NCBI GenBank assembly: GCA_015056325.1
Contig: SVGL01000001.1
Span: 186,001 to 250,000 of the forward strand
DNA: 64,000 bases
Source of the DNA: Clostridiales bacterium
GTDB lineage: Bacteria > Bacillota > Clostridia > Christensenellales > Aristaeellaceae
Direction: 5' to 3'
Positions 34,774-43,947 of this stretch are shown one piece after another; position 1 is the stretch's first letter, and each line of letters starts with the position of its first letter. The translations under genes were made by a program, and so were the position numbers. The notes below the pieces were generated by a model. That model made no database searches. It saw nothing but the letters and a program-made list of their open reading frames with translations, and had not been told where the DNA came from.

Positions 34774-35736
34774 TCATTCACAGTAATCCTGGAAGGCTTC
34801 GATGAATTCCGGGCAGCTCCACACACCGCAACCGGCGAGGTTATCGCCCTTCACGGTGAGCTGAAGCACCAGACCGTTGCTAAGTTCGATCAGCAGCGCC
34901 TGCTTGGAGGAGATGCTGCCGCTGGATTCATAGCTTGCGCAGCCCAGCAGCGTGGCCAGCAGGGATTCACAGGCTGAGGGATCGGTCACCGTACCCACCC
35001 CGGAGAGCTCCATGCCGATCACCTGACCGGTAATGGCGAGGGTACTGGAGAGAGTTTCCTTGCCGCGCAGGGCATTGCCATTGAAGCTGACGCGCTGGAA
35101 CAGACGGAGGCGGCCGTTCACCTGAGCGGCCAGCAGCGTATCGCTGGAGACGCCCTGGATGGCGTAGACCTTTGTGCCGGAGGCGGCTGCGTTGGAGAGC
35201 ACAGCGTCCGTGCCGGACAGGGAAGGCTCGGTGGTGTACTCGGAAATGGTGGCAACCTGCTGGCCCAGGAGCGCGTCATCCAGCACTGCAGGGTTGGTCA
35301 GCATACGGTAGTACTTGCCGTTCACGCCGATCAGGGGGAAGGAACCGTTCTGCACATCCGACCAGATGTTGCGGTAGCCGGGTTTGGAGGAGCTGTTGCT
35401 GATGAAAACGTCGCCCCGGTTAAGATCTGCGGTCATGATGCTGGCAGGAGCTTCGGTGGGATTGCCCATGGTGTTGGAACTGATGAGCGGCCCCGGTTGT
35501 TCGGTCCCCAGGGGGATGAAGTACATTGCCAAAACCAGAACGATGGCGGCGCAGCATATGGCCGGCGCCCACTTGGGCAGGGTGAAGGGAACCTTGCCCT
35601 GTTTCTTCTTTTGTACGGCGCGGTTGATGCGCGCTTTGAGGAACGGCGTGGCTTCCAGGCCGGACATGGCAGTGTCAGCGGTTTGGGGGAGCTCGCGCAG
35701 CATGGCGTCGACATCAATGTGTTTTTCCAGCTTCAC
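34774..35736 (-). CDS. single-pass membrane protein, probable anti-sigma factor
   Basis: Overlaps upstream ECF sigma stop; single TM WAPAICCAAIVLVLAMYFIPL; soluble N-terminus. Confidence 0.6.
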   Translation of the reverse strand: MKLEKHIDVDAMLRELPQTADTAMSGLEATPFLKARINRAVQKKKQGKVPFTLPKWAPAICCAAIVLVLAMYFIPLGTEQPGPLISSNTMGNPTEAPASIMTADLNRGDVFISNSSSKPGYRNIWSDVQNGSFPLIGVNGKYYRMLTNPAVLDDALLGQQVATISEYTTEPSLSGTDAVLSNAAASGTKVYAIQGVSSDTLLAAQVNGRLRLFQRVSFNGNALRGKETLSSTLAITGQVIGMELSGVGTVTDPSACESLLATLLGCASYESSGSISSKQALLIELSNGLVLQLTVKGDNLAGCGVWSCPEFIEAFQDYCE

Positions 35737-36275
35737 TGTTCCTCGCCTCCTTTCAGGATGACTTCTTCAAGCTTTTTGCGGGCGCGGGAGAGGCGGGAGG
35801 AGATTGTCCCCTCAGGCAGCTCCATCATTTCCGCAATGTCTGTAATGCTGTAGCCCTGATAATAATGCAGCAGGATGACTTCCTTAAACATGGCGGGCAG
35901 CTTGTTGATGGCGTTCATCATCTCCTGCCTGTCGCCAATCTGGCTGAATTCATCCGGCGCGGGGATCAGCTCGAAGGTAGGGCTGCCCAGTACCACACGC
36001 TTTAGCCAGGCGCCGCGCCACAGATCACGGCAGCGGTTCATGGCCACTTTCAGAAGCCAGGCCTTTTCCTTACCGGGGATCAGGTTCGGATTGGTGGTCA
36101 TTAAACGGACGAAGACGTCCTGGACCACATCCTCGGCTTTGCCGCGGTCAGCCAGGTAGAAGTAGCACATCCTGAGCACATCCGTCGCGTAAAGCTCATA
36201 CAGCTCGCCGTAATAGGCGGATAAGTCCTGTACGTCTGCGGTACGGGCATCCTGATAGTACAGCGCCTGCTCCAT
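35733..36275 (-). CDS. ECF RNA polymerase sigma factor
   Basis: KAEDVVQDVFVRLMTTNPN, YYQGYSITDIAEMMELPEGTISSRLSRARKKLEE; internal start with GGAGG. Confidence 0.88.
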   Translation of the reverse strand: MEQALYYQDARTADVQDLSAYYGELYELYATDVLRMCYFYLADRGKAEDVVQDVFVRLMTTNPNLIPGKEKAWLLKVAMNRCRDLWRGAWLKRVVLGSPTFELIPAPDEFSQIGDRQEMMNAINKLPAMFKEVILLHYYQGYSITDIAEMMELPEGTISSRLSRARKKLEEVILKGGEEQ

Positions 36276-36533
36276 AGGGCCGGCCTCCTTTCGTGTTAGA
36301 TTCCGTTCATCCATATAACGATCCTTCCTTCCGTTTTCTTCCCGGAAATATGTAAAGTTTATCTGAAATGATTGTAACAAATGCATGACATCGTGGGACG
36401 AATGTGATGTTCAGCTCAACACTATTATCTCCGAAGAGGGGGATTTCGTCAAGAGATGCAGCCATTCTTCCCCTTGACTAAATCTGGGGTTCTGGCCTAT
36501 ACTATACAAGGATGAAAAACAAGGAGTGAAACC

Positions 36534-37208
36534 ATGCGCAAGGGAGAGGAAAAACGGCAGGAGCTGCTGAATGCAGCGGAGAAGCTATTCTGCCAGCAGG
36601 GCTATGAAAAAACCAGCGTGCAGGACATTCTCGGCGTAACCGGATTGTCCAAGGGCGGCTTTTATCATCATTTTTCCGGCAAGGATGAGGTGCTGGCAGC
36701 TTTGTGCAGCCGCCATGCAGAGCGTGCTGCCGCATATACCACCGAGGCACTGAACCAGGCAGGGAGTCCTATGGGGCGTATCAATGCTGTGCTGCGGGGC
36801 TTTATGCCTCTGCGCCGGGAGGAAGCGGATTTCATTGCGCTGCTGCTGCCGGTGATTTGTAAGCCTGAAGGCCGGGGCGTTTCCATGATCTACCAGGATG
36901 CGCTGGAAAATGATTTCTTGCCTCTGCTGAGGGCAGAGATTGCCGCAGCTGCAGCAGTGCAAGTGGTGTTCCCGCAGGTGAAGGACATGGAGCGAGTCAT
37001 CCTCAATACCGTCAATCATGCTTGGATGACCGTTGCGGCAGCAATGGTTACTGCCAGGGAGAAGGGCCAGCGCTTGGAGTCAGCAGCGTGCCTGACGCTG
37101 CTGGAGAAGTATCGGCGCACCATTGAGCTGCTGTTGGACGCGCCATATGGTTCCATTGAGATCCTCCGGGTGGAGGAAGTTGAGGAAATCAACCGTTTGA
37201 TCAGCTGA
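36534..37208 (+). CDS. TetR/AcrR family transcriptional regulator
   Basis: RQELLNAAEKLFCQQGYEKTSVQDILGVTGLSKGGFYHHFSGKDEVLAAL. Confidence 0.92.
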   Translation: MRKGEEKRQELLNAAEKLFCQQGYEKTSVQDILGVTGLSKGGFYHHFSGKDEVLAALCSRHAERAAAYTTEALNQAGSPMGRINAVLRGFMPLRREEADFIALLLPVICKPEGRGVSMIYQDALENDFLPLLRAEIAAAAAVQVVFPQVKDMERVILNTVNHAWMTVAAAMVTAREKGQRLESAACLTLLEKYRRTIELLLDAPYGSIEILRVEEVEEINRLIS

Positions 37209-37214
37209 TACGAA

Positions 37215-37246
37215 AACGCAGACCCGATGATAGGCCTGCGTTTTTT
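37215..37246. terminator. terminator between convergent TetR and YgiQ genes
   Basis: AACGCAG...CTGCGTTTTTT. Confidence 0.6.
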
Positions 37247-37247
37247 G

Positions 37248-39203
37248 TTATCGCTTGTTGCGGAGCTTGCCGGTGTGGCCCTGCGGCCCATCATCCCGGC
37301 CATGGCGGCGAGGCTTCTGCGGCTGCTTGTCCGCGTGGCGGATAGCTTTGCGCTCGTGGGCAGGATTGTCCCGCTTGGCTGCGGTGCGGCGGGCGTCCCG
37401 GACAGGGTCTCGCTCCGGGGGCACGAGGCTCTCGTGGTCGCGGCCGATCAAGTCTTCCCGGCCTGCCAGGCGCAGCGCCTTACGCACCAGGTCGTGGTTG
37501 CGGGGATTGCCGAACTGCATCAGCGCGCGCTGCATGGCCTTGTCCTCGGGGCTGCGGGCGACGAAGACTGGCTTCATCGTATGGGGATCAAGCCCGGTGT
37601 AGAACATGCAGGTACTCAGCGTGCCCGGGGTTGGGTAGAAGTCCTGCACCTGATCAGGCTGGAAGCCGATGTCCCGCAGGTAGCAGGCCAGCTCTACTGC
37701 GGCGGTCAAATCGCTGCCGGGGTGGCTGGACATCAGGTAGGGAATCAGGTACTGCTTCTTGCCCAGACGCTCGTTGACGCGCCCATACAGGTCACAGAAG
37801 GAATCGTAAAGCTGGCGGCGGGGCTTGCCCATCTTGTCCAGCACCTGGGGGCTGACGTGTTCCGGAGCCACCTTCAGCTGGCCGGAAACATGGTGCTCGC
37901 AGAACTCCTTGAGGAAGGATGCGGCGTGGGGGTCTGCCATGATGTAGTCATACCGCAGGCCGGAGCGCACGAAGACCTTCTTCACTTTCGGGATCTCCCG
38001 TAGCTGGCGCAGCAGGCTCATGAACTCCGTGTGGTCGACCTGCAGGTTCTTGCAAGGCTTGGGAAAGAGGCACTGCCGCTGCTTGCAGGCGCCGACTTTG
38101 CCTTGGTGCTCGCAGGCGGGCATACGGAAGTTGGCGGTGGGGCCGCCTACGTCGTGGATGTAGCCCTTGAAGTTGGGTAGCGTGGTCAGCAGGCGGGCTT
38201 CCTTCACGATGGACTCCTGGCTGCGGCTCTGGATGATACGGCCCTGGTGGAAGGTGATGGCGCAGAAGTTACAGGAACCGAAGCAGCCGCGGGTAGAGGC
38301 CAGGGAGAATTCCACCTCCTGCAGTGCAGGGACGCCGCCGTCTTTCGCGTACATGGGATGCCAGGTGCGGGTGAAGGGGAGTTCATAGATGGCGTCGTGC
38401 TCCTCGCGGGTAAGGGGCAGGCTGGGCTGGTTCTGGATGAGGTAGCGATCCTTGTCCTGCTGCTGGCACATGCGCTTGCCGCGGATGGGATCCTGCTCGT
38501 CATACTGCAGGGTGAAGGCTTCGCAGTACTTCTTCCTGTCTGCGATGACCTCCTGGTGGGAGGGCAGCTGCAAACAGGTCGGATCTGCCGTCTTGGACAT
38601 GTAGCACACGCCCCGGAGCTTGGGCAGCTCGGCAGGATTCATGCCGTCGGCCACCCAGTTGGCGCATTCGACGATGCTCTTTTCGCCCATGCCGTACATC
38701 AGCAGCGTCGCGCCGGAGTCCACCAGCACGCTGTGGCGCACCTTGTCGTCCCAGTAGTCATAATGGCTGAAACGGCGCAAGCTGGCCTCCACGCCGCCGA
38801 TGAGAATCGGCACATCGCGGTATGCCTGGCGGATGCGGTTGCAGTACACCACTACCGCGCGGTCAGGGCGCATGCCGGCCTTGCCGCCGGGGGCATAGGC
38901 GTCGTCATGGCGACGCTTCTTGGCTACGGTGTAATGGTTGACCATGCTGTCGATCACGCCGGATGACACCAGAAAGCCCAGTCTCGGCTTGCCAAAACGC
39001 TTGAAAGCGCTCTCGTCTTTCCAGTCTGGCAGGCAAAGCATCGCCACACGGTAGCCTGCCTTTTCCAGCGTGCGGCTGATGATTGCGTGGCCAAAGGACG
39101 GATGATCCACATAGGCCTCGCCGCATACATACACAAAATCCGGTTGATCCCAGCCGCGCTGGCGGCATTCGTCCATCGTCACCGGGAGAAACTGCTTGTT
39201 CAT
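37248..39203 (-). CDS. YgiQ family radical SAM protein
   Basis: STRGCFGSCNFCAITFHQGR (CxxxCxxC); YLIPYLMSSHPGSDLTAAVELA. Confidence 0.93.
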   Translation of the reverse strand: MNKQFLPVTMDECRQRGWDQPDFVYVCGEAYVDHPSFGHAIISRTLEKAGYRVAMLCLPDWKDESAFKRFGKPRLGFLVSSGVIDSMVNHYTVAKKRRHDDAYAPGGKAGMRPDRAVVVYCNRIRQAYRDVPILIGGVEASLRRFSHYDYWDDKVRHSVLVDSGATLLMYGMGEKSIVECANWVADGMNPAELPKLRGVCYMSKTADPTCLQLPSHQEVIADRKKYCEAFTLQYDEQDPIRGKRMCQQQDKDRYLIQNQPSLPLTREEHDAIYELPFTRTWHPMYAKDGGVPALQEVEFSLASTRGCFGSCNFCAITFHQGRIIQSRSQESIVKEARLLTTLPNFKGYIHDVGGPTANFRMPACEHQGKVGACKQRQCLFPKPCKNLQVDHTEFMSLLRQLREIPKVKKVFVRSGLRYDYIMADPHAASFLKEFCEHHVSGQLKVAPEHVSPQVLDKMGKPRRQLYDSFCDLYGRVNERLGKKQYLIPYLMSSHPGSDLTAAVELACYLRDIGFQPDQVQDFYPTPGTLSTCMFYTGLDPHTMKPVFVARSPEDKAMQRALMQFGNPRNHDLVRKALRLAGREDLIGRDHESLVPPERDPVRDARRTAAKRDNPAHERKAIRHADKQPQKPRRHGRDDGPQGHTGKLRNKR

Positions 39204-39357
39204 TGGGAACCTTCTTTCACGGGAAATACAAATCCATTGTAGAGGATGAGACGGGGAAAGTCAAGGAGGAATCCCCGTGCAAAATACCTCTGTACAAATC
39301 AGCAGGATTCATGATACAATACCAGTATAGAGATTTCGCGCGAAAGGAGCGTTCTAT

Positions 39358-40059
39358 ATGATTCCTACCCCCCACATCACTGCCAAAGAGGGCGAATTCG
39401 CCCGTACTGTCCTCATGCCTGGCGATCCGCTGCGTGCCAAGTACATCGCGGAAAATTATCTGACCGATGCTGTGTTGGTCAACAACACCCGCGGTGTACA
39501 GGGCTATACCGGCTACTACAAGGGTAAGCGGGTGTCCGTGATGGCGAGCGGCATGGGCATTCCGTCCATTGGGATCTACTCCTATGAGCTGTTCAACTTC
39601 TATGGTGTGGAGAACATTATCCGCGTGGGCAGCGCCGGCATGCTCAGCGACAAGCTGCAGGTGCGGGATATTGTAGTGGGTATGAGCGCCTATACCAACT
39701 CTTCCTACGGGGATCAGTTTGGCTTCAAGGGCCATGTGGCGCCCAGCTGCTCCTGGGAGCTGCTCAAGGCTGCTGTGGAGACCGGCGAACGACTGGGTGT
39801 CCATGTGGTACCTGGTGCGCTGTACTCTACCGATACCTTCTATGACGCCCATCCCAATTGCAAGATTCTGCAGGGCCTGGGCGTGCTGGCAGTGGAAATG
39901 GAGGCAGCCGCCCTCTACCTGAACGCGGCCAAGGCAGGCAAGAATGCGCTGTCCATCTGCACCATCTCCGACAACCCCTTCACCGGCGAAGGACTGAGCG
40001 CGGAGGAGCGTCAGAATACCTTCACCAAGATGATGGAGATTGCATTGGAAATCGCCTGA
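39358..40059 (+). CDS. deoD: purine-nucleoside phosphorylase (DeoD type)
   Basis: TPHITAKEGEFARTVLMPGDPLRAKYIAENYL; VEMEAAALY; SDNPFTGE. Confidence 0.95.
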   Translation: MIPTPHITAKEGEFARTVLMPGDPLRAKYIAENYLTDAVLVNNTRGVQGYTGYYKGKRVSVMASGMGIPSIGIYSYELFNFYGVENIIRVGSAGMLSDKLQVRDIVVGMSAYTNSSYGDQFGFKGHVAPSCSWELLKAAVETGERLGVHVVPGALYSTDTFYDAHPNCKILQGLGVLAVEMEAAALYLNAAKAGKNALSICTISDNPFTGEGLSAEERQNTFTKMMEIALEIA

Positions 40060-40107
40060 CCAGGGTTTCTGCCCCTGGACCCTGCTTAAGGGACTTAGCC
40101 CCTTAAG
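40060..40107. repeat. paired palindromes, possible REP-like intergenic element
   Basis: CCAGGGtttctgCCCCTGG and CTTAAGGGactTAGCCCCTTAAG. Confidence 0.4.
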
Positions 40108-40214
40108 AATCCAATTTCGCATTTGAGTTGTACTCTTTTGCATAGTTGTGCGCGCGAGGCGCTATACAAGAAGCGTTATTCTGATCAATAGTAAACTTGA
40201 AATAGTGAGGTAAC

Positions 40215-40493
40215 ATGACTCAGCTCTTTTATGACAGCGACAAGCTGCGCATCCGCGTATGCGGGGGTATGAACTGCTCTGCCAATGGCGGAGGCCGTCC
40301 GCTGGAGGACGCCCTTCAGCATGCGCTGGAGGCTATCGGTGTGGCGGATGCAGTGGAAATCTACCGGGCGCATTGCTTGGGAGAGTGCCAGAATGGCCCC
40401 TGTGTGCGCATCGCCGGGGAGAGGTTCTATCATGTGCAGCCGGCGGATGCTAACGATCTGGTGCGGGAGGAAGTCCTGCCTCGAATCAAATAA
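40215..40493 (+). CDS. (2Fe-2S) thioredoxin-like ferredoxin domain protein (NuoE-like)
   Basis: RVCGGMNCSANGGG ... RAHCLGECQNGPCVRIAGERFYHVQPADANDLV. Confidence 0.8.
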   Translation: MTQLFYDSDKLRIRVCGGMNCSANGGGRPLEDALQHALEAIGVADAVEIYRAHCLGECQNGPCVRIAGERFYHVQPADANDLVREEVLPRIK

Positions 40494-40497
40494 ATAT

Positions 40498-40532
40498 AGG
40501 CAGACGGTGAAGCGCCGCCTGCCTTTTTTCTA
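40498..40532. terminator. terminator between the ferredoxin-like gene and spoIIAB
   Basis: AGGCAG...CTGCCTTTTTTC. Confidence 0.55.
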
Positions 40533-40539
40533 TGTCGTG

Positions 40540-40977
40540 TCAATGCGTGTCTGCCAAGCTGATCCGTTTGCGCATTTGTACACAGGTGCCAATACCTGGC
40601 GTTGAACGGACATCCACCTCATCCATAAAGGTCTGCATGACGGCAAAGCCCATGCCGCTGCGTTCCTGTTCCGGATGTGTGGTGTAGAAGGGTTCCATGG
40701 CTTGCTGCACGTTGCGAATGCCTTTGCCGCGGTCGCTGATCTCAATGGCAATGGTGGGTCCGTCGATGCGGGCACGCATGGTGACCATTCCGCGGGTACC
40801 CTCATAGCCGTGTACGATGGCATTGGTGACAGCCTCCGATACGGAAGTTTTGATATCGGCGATTTCGGACATGGTAGGGGAAAGCTGTACGGCAAAGGCG
40901 GCGATCACCAGGCGGGCGAAGGCCTCATTTTCCGGGACGCTGAGGAAGTGTACTTCCATTTCGTTGTGTCTGTTCAT
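40540..40977 (-). CDS. spoIIAB: anti-sigma F factor
   Basis: SPTMSEIADIKTSVSEAVTNAIVHGY; EISDRGKGI; RSGMGFAVMQTFMDEV. Confidence 0.92.
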   Translation of the reverse strand: MNRHNEMEVHFLSVPENEAFARLVIAAFAVQLSPTMSEIADIKTSVSEAVTNAIVHGYEGTRGMVTMRARIDGPTIAIEISDRGKGIRNVQQAMEPFYTTHPEQERSGMGFAVMQTFMDEVDVRSTPGIGTCVQMRKRISLADTH

Positions 40978-41297
40978 TGAGCGGCCTCCCTCCGGTCAAG
41001 ATTTCGGATCACCCTGTCCATGCCGGACATGTGGAAAATGCGGGAGATGTGGCTGTTCATGTTCGTGACGCCCACCTGCCCGCCCCGGTCCCGCATTTGA
41101 CGGTAGCGACCCAGGATCACCCCGATGCCTGAAGAATCCATGAACTGCAGGCGGGAAAAGTCCAGTACCAGCCAGCGGACACTGCGGTCAGCAATCAGCC
41201 CGTCCAACTCCCGGCGGACGCTTTGGGCGCAGTAGTGATCCAGCTCGCCCGCCAATCGGACGATCACGCTGTCTCCGTCGCGGATGGATTGTAGCAT
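40974..41297 (-). CDS. spoIIAA: anti-sigma F factor antagonist
   Basis: LVLDFSRLQFMDSSGIGVILGRYR (STAS phosphoserine motif); ATGA overlap with spoIIAB. Confidence 0.92.
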   Translation of the reverse strand: MLQSIRDGDSVIVRLAGELDHYCAQSVRRELDGLIADRSVRWLVLDFSRLQFMDSSGIGVILGRYRQMRDRGGQVGVTNMNSHISRIFHMSGMDRVIRNLDRREAAQ

Positions 41298-41304
41298 ATA
41301 AAAA

Positions 41305-41408
41305 ACCTCCTGTGACGATATTCACGGGAGGTAGTATTCATGTTCAGGTGTCAGAATCCCTGCGGTGAAAAACCGCGACCTTTGCCGTATGGACGGAAGT
41401 GTTCGACA
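41305..41408 (-). promoter_or_regulatory. putative spoIIA control region: Spo0A box, SigH-like promoter, SD-sequestering hairpin
   Basis: Minus strand: TGTCGAA (41402-41408), GCAGGGATT-N12-CATGAATAC (41334-41363), ACCTCCCGTGA-atatcg-TCACAGGAGGT-TTTTTT (about 41300-41332). Confidence 0.5.
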
Positions 41409-41420
41409 GGCATGTGCGGT

Positions 41421-41855
41421 TTATGCCGATTTCCACTTCATCAGCAGCACACCCGCTGCCATCAGACCCACGCCGACATATTTCTGCCAGGTGAAGGGCA
41501 TCTTCTCCGCGCCCAGCCATCCGAAGGCGTCGATCAGTGCAGCCACCGTCAGCTGCGCCAGCAGGATGGTCGAAATTGCCACAGTGGGGGAGAGCCCTTT
41601 GATGGAAAGCATGACCGTCACCGTGATGACTGGTGCGATGACGCCGCCCAGCCAGGAATACCAGGGCGCCTGACCGATCAGCCGGATGTTGCCCTTGCCG
41701 AAGAAAAAAACGATTGCCATGGCCAGCAGAAAACCCACACCCTGCACCAGTGCATTGGTCTCCAGCACACCCACCTTGTCGCCCAGGCGGGTATTCATCA
41801 CACCGTGAATGCTCATCGCTGCGCCGGCTACCAGCGCACAAAGAAAGCCCAGCAT
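41421..41855 (-). CDS. DMT family transporter (DUF606/YdcZ type)
   Basis: MLGFLCALVAGAAMSIHGVMNTRLGDKVG; about 145 aa, multi-TM. Confidence 0.85.
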   Translation of the reverse strand: MLGFLCALVAGAAMSIHGVMNTRLGDKVGVLETNALVQGVGFLLAMAIVFFFGKGNIRLIGQAPWYSWLGGVIAPVITVTVMLSIKGLSPTVAISTILLAQLTVAALIDAFGWLGAEKMPFTWQKYVGVGLMAAGVLLMKWKSA

Positions 41856-41903
41856 CGCGTCACACTCCTTTGCGGATAGTATGGCGGGATGTCGGGCATT
41901 TAT

Positions 41904-42578
41904 TCATCTGGTGGATTCGGTTTCTGTGGCGACGATGCTGTCAATTCTGTCATGGATGGACTGCATTTTTTCATCCAGTGCGGCGATGTCGCGACCAACC
42001 TCCTGCAGTTCCTGGCAGATATTCTCCGGCACTTGCCCCGCGGCCTTGTAGCGCAGATCATGTTCCAGCGACGCCCAGAAGTCCATGGCGATGGTGCGAA
42101 TTTGCACTTCCACAGGGATCAACATCCGACCGTCACGCAGGAAAATGGGTATTTCAATGATCAGGTGGAGGCTGCGGTAGCCGTTTGCCTTGGGGTTGCG
42201 GATATAGTCCCGCATCTCCAGCAGGGTGACGTCATCCTGGCTGGTCAGCAGCTGTGCCACGGTGTACACGTCCTGCACGTAGGAGCAGATGACACGGATG
42301 CCGGCGATGTCCTTCAGATTCTCTGTGGCGCTTTGCATGGTGACGGAGAAGTGCTTTCGGTTGAGTTTCTCCATGATGCTGTGGATGGATTTCAGCCGGC
42401 TTTCGATGTGATGGATTGGGTTTCGGCGGTGCCTGAGCTGGAACTCATCGTCCAGGATCTCCAGCTTGGTCTGCACTTCCTTCATGGCAGCGGAATAGCG
42501 GTACTGAATGGAGAAAAACTCATCCATCATTCGCTGAAGGACCGCGCCCATTTCCTGCATTCGATTTTCGTCAGACAT
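41904..42578 (-). CDS. small alarmone synthetase / GTP pyrophosphokinase (RelP/YjbM type)
   Basis: ESRLKSIHSIMEKLNRK, DIAGIRVICSYVQDVY, NPKANGYRSLHLIIEIP, VEVQIRTIAMDFWASLEHDLRYK. Confidence 0.92.
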   Translation of the reverse strand: MSDENRMQEMGAVLQRMMDEFFSIQYRYSAAMKEVQTKLEILDDEFQLRHRRNPIHHIESRLKSIHSIMEKLNRKHFSVTMQSATENLKDIAGIRVICSYVQDVYTVAQLLTSQDDVTLLEMRDYIRNPKANGYRSLHLIIEIPIFLRDGRMLIPVEVQIRTIAMDFWASLEHDLRYKAAGQVPENICQELQEVGRDIAALDEKMQSIHDRIDSIVATETESTR

Positions 42579-43947
42579 GGTCTGCCTCCTGTTCGCTGTG
42601 GGCCGGAAGGGAATCATGACGATGGTGACGCGGCGGGCTCACGGGCAGTTCGACGCGGAAGGTGGCACCCTGGTTGGGTGCGCTCGTTACGGTGATGGTG
42701 CCGCCCATCATGTCTACGATGCGCTTCACCAGACTCAGTCCCAGGCCGACGCCCTCCTGCGTGCGGCTCTTGTCTGCCTGATAGAACTTGTCGAAAATGC
42801 GCTTTTGTGCGTCCTCGGTCATACCGCAGCCATGGTCCTGTATCTCCACAATGGCATTGCCCTCGCGGAAGACGCGAACTTCAATTTCACTCTCCGCCGG
42901 GGAGAACTTGATGGCATTCTGGATGATATTCACCCACACCTGGTTGAGCAGCTCCTGATCAGAGGTGACAGACACTTCACTCAGATCAATCTGCCAGCCT
43001 ATATCCTTCTGGCTCCATGCGGGCTCCAGGCGCAGGATGACCTGACGCAGCTGCTCATCAAGCGAGAAGGTGGTGAGAGAGGCCAGGGTTGTCTGCTGTT
43101 CCAGGGCGGAAAGGCGCAGGAGCGTCTCAGACAAACGGGAGAGGCGGTCGCTTTCCTGGGCGATCATGCTGATGTATTCAGCCTTCTGATCCTCGGTGAG
43201 GCTGGGCATCTGCAAAAGCTTGGCAAAGCCGCGGATGGAGGCGATGGGCGTCTTGAACTCGTGGGAAATGCTGCTGATGAAGTCCTTCTGCAAATAGGCA
43301 GTGGAGCCCAGGGCTTCCGTCATGTCGTTGAAGGAACGCATCAGTTCACCCATTTCGCCGGGGTGATCGTCAGGCAGCCGGACGGTGAAGTCACCCTCCT
43401 GTACGCGTTCATGGGCGCGGGTAAGGGTTTGCACGGGTTTGGACAGCCGGAAGGAAGCGAAGGTCGTCATCAGCACGAAGACCGCCAGGAAGCTCAGGGA
43501 GGTGGATATGATGCGGAAGAAAGCCACCACAAACAGTGAGCGACCGTACAGTGAGGAGATGCGCACCACGCCATCCGATAGCTGGACGTAGGTCACGGGG
43601 GATTTGGTCATGTCGTCCAGCACGGTCACCACCTGGCGCATGGACAGCGTGACAGCCAGATCTTCAGGCAGATCGGGGTCGGTGAGATCTACCTGCTCAA
43701 CATGGGTGTCCTCCACATCATCCACCATGCCCAACATCGTGGCCATGGAGAGGTCGGTACGGCTGTCCATCTCCAGCAGGTACACGCCCAGAGCCTGCTG
43801 CTGCAGCTGGAGCTCGCTCTGCACATTCACATGGGCGATGACGTAGGCAAAAAGCAGTGACACCACCGCAGAGAATGCAGCGCTGATGTAAAGTGCGATC
43901 ATCATCCTGCCGCGGAAGGTATAGGGCTGAAAGTAGCGCTTAAGCAT
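42571..43947 (-). CDS. HAMP-domain sensor histidine kinase
   Basis: Two TMs, HAMP, SSISHEFKTPIASIRGF H-box, NIIQNAIKFSP N-box, GVGLGLSLVKRI G-box. Confidence 0.94.
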   Translation of the reverse strand: MLKRYFQPYTFRGRMMIALYISAAFSAVVSLLFAYVIAHVNVQSELQLQQQALGVYLLEMDSRTDLSMATMLGMVDDVEDTHVEQVDLTDPDLPEDLAVTLSMRQVVTVLDDMTKSPVTYVQLSDGVVRISSLYGRSLFVVAFFRIISTSLSFLAVFVLMTTFASFRLSKPVQTLTRAHERVQEGDFTVRLPDDHPGEMGELMRSFNDMTEALGSTAYLQKDFISSISHEFKTPIASIRGFAKLLQMPSLTEDQKAEYISMIAQESDRLSRLSETLLRLSALEQQTTLASLTTFSLDEQLRQVILRLEPAWSQKDIGWQIDLSEVSVTSDQELLNQVWVNIIQNAIKFSPAESEIEVRVFREGNAIVEIQDHGCGMTEDAQKRIFDKFYQADKSRTQEGVGLGLSLVKRIVDMMGGTITVTSAPNQGATFRVELPVSPPRHHRHDSLPAHSEQEADHV

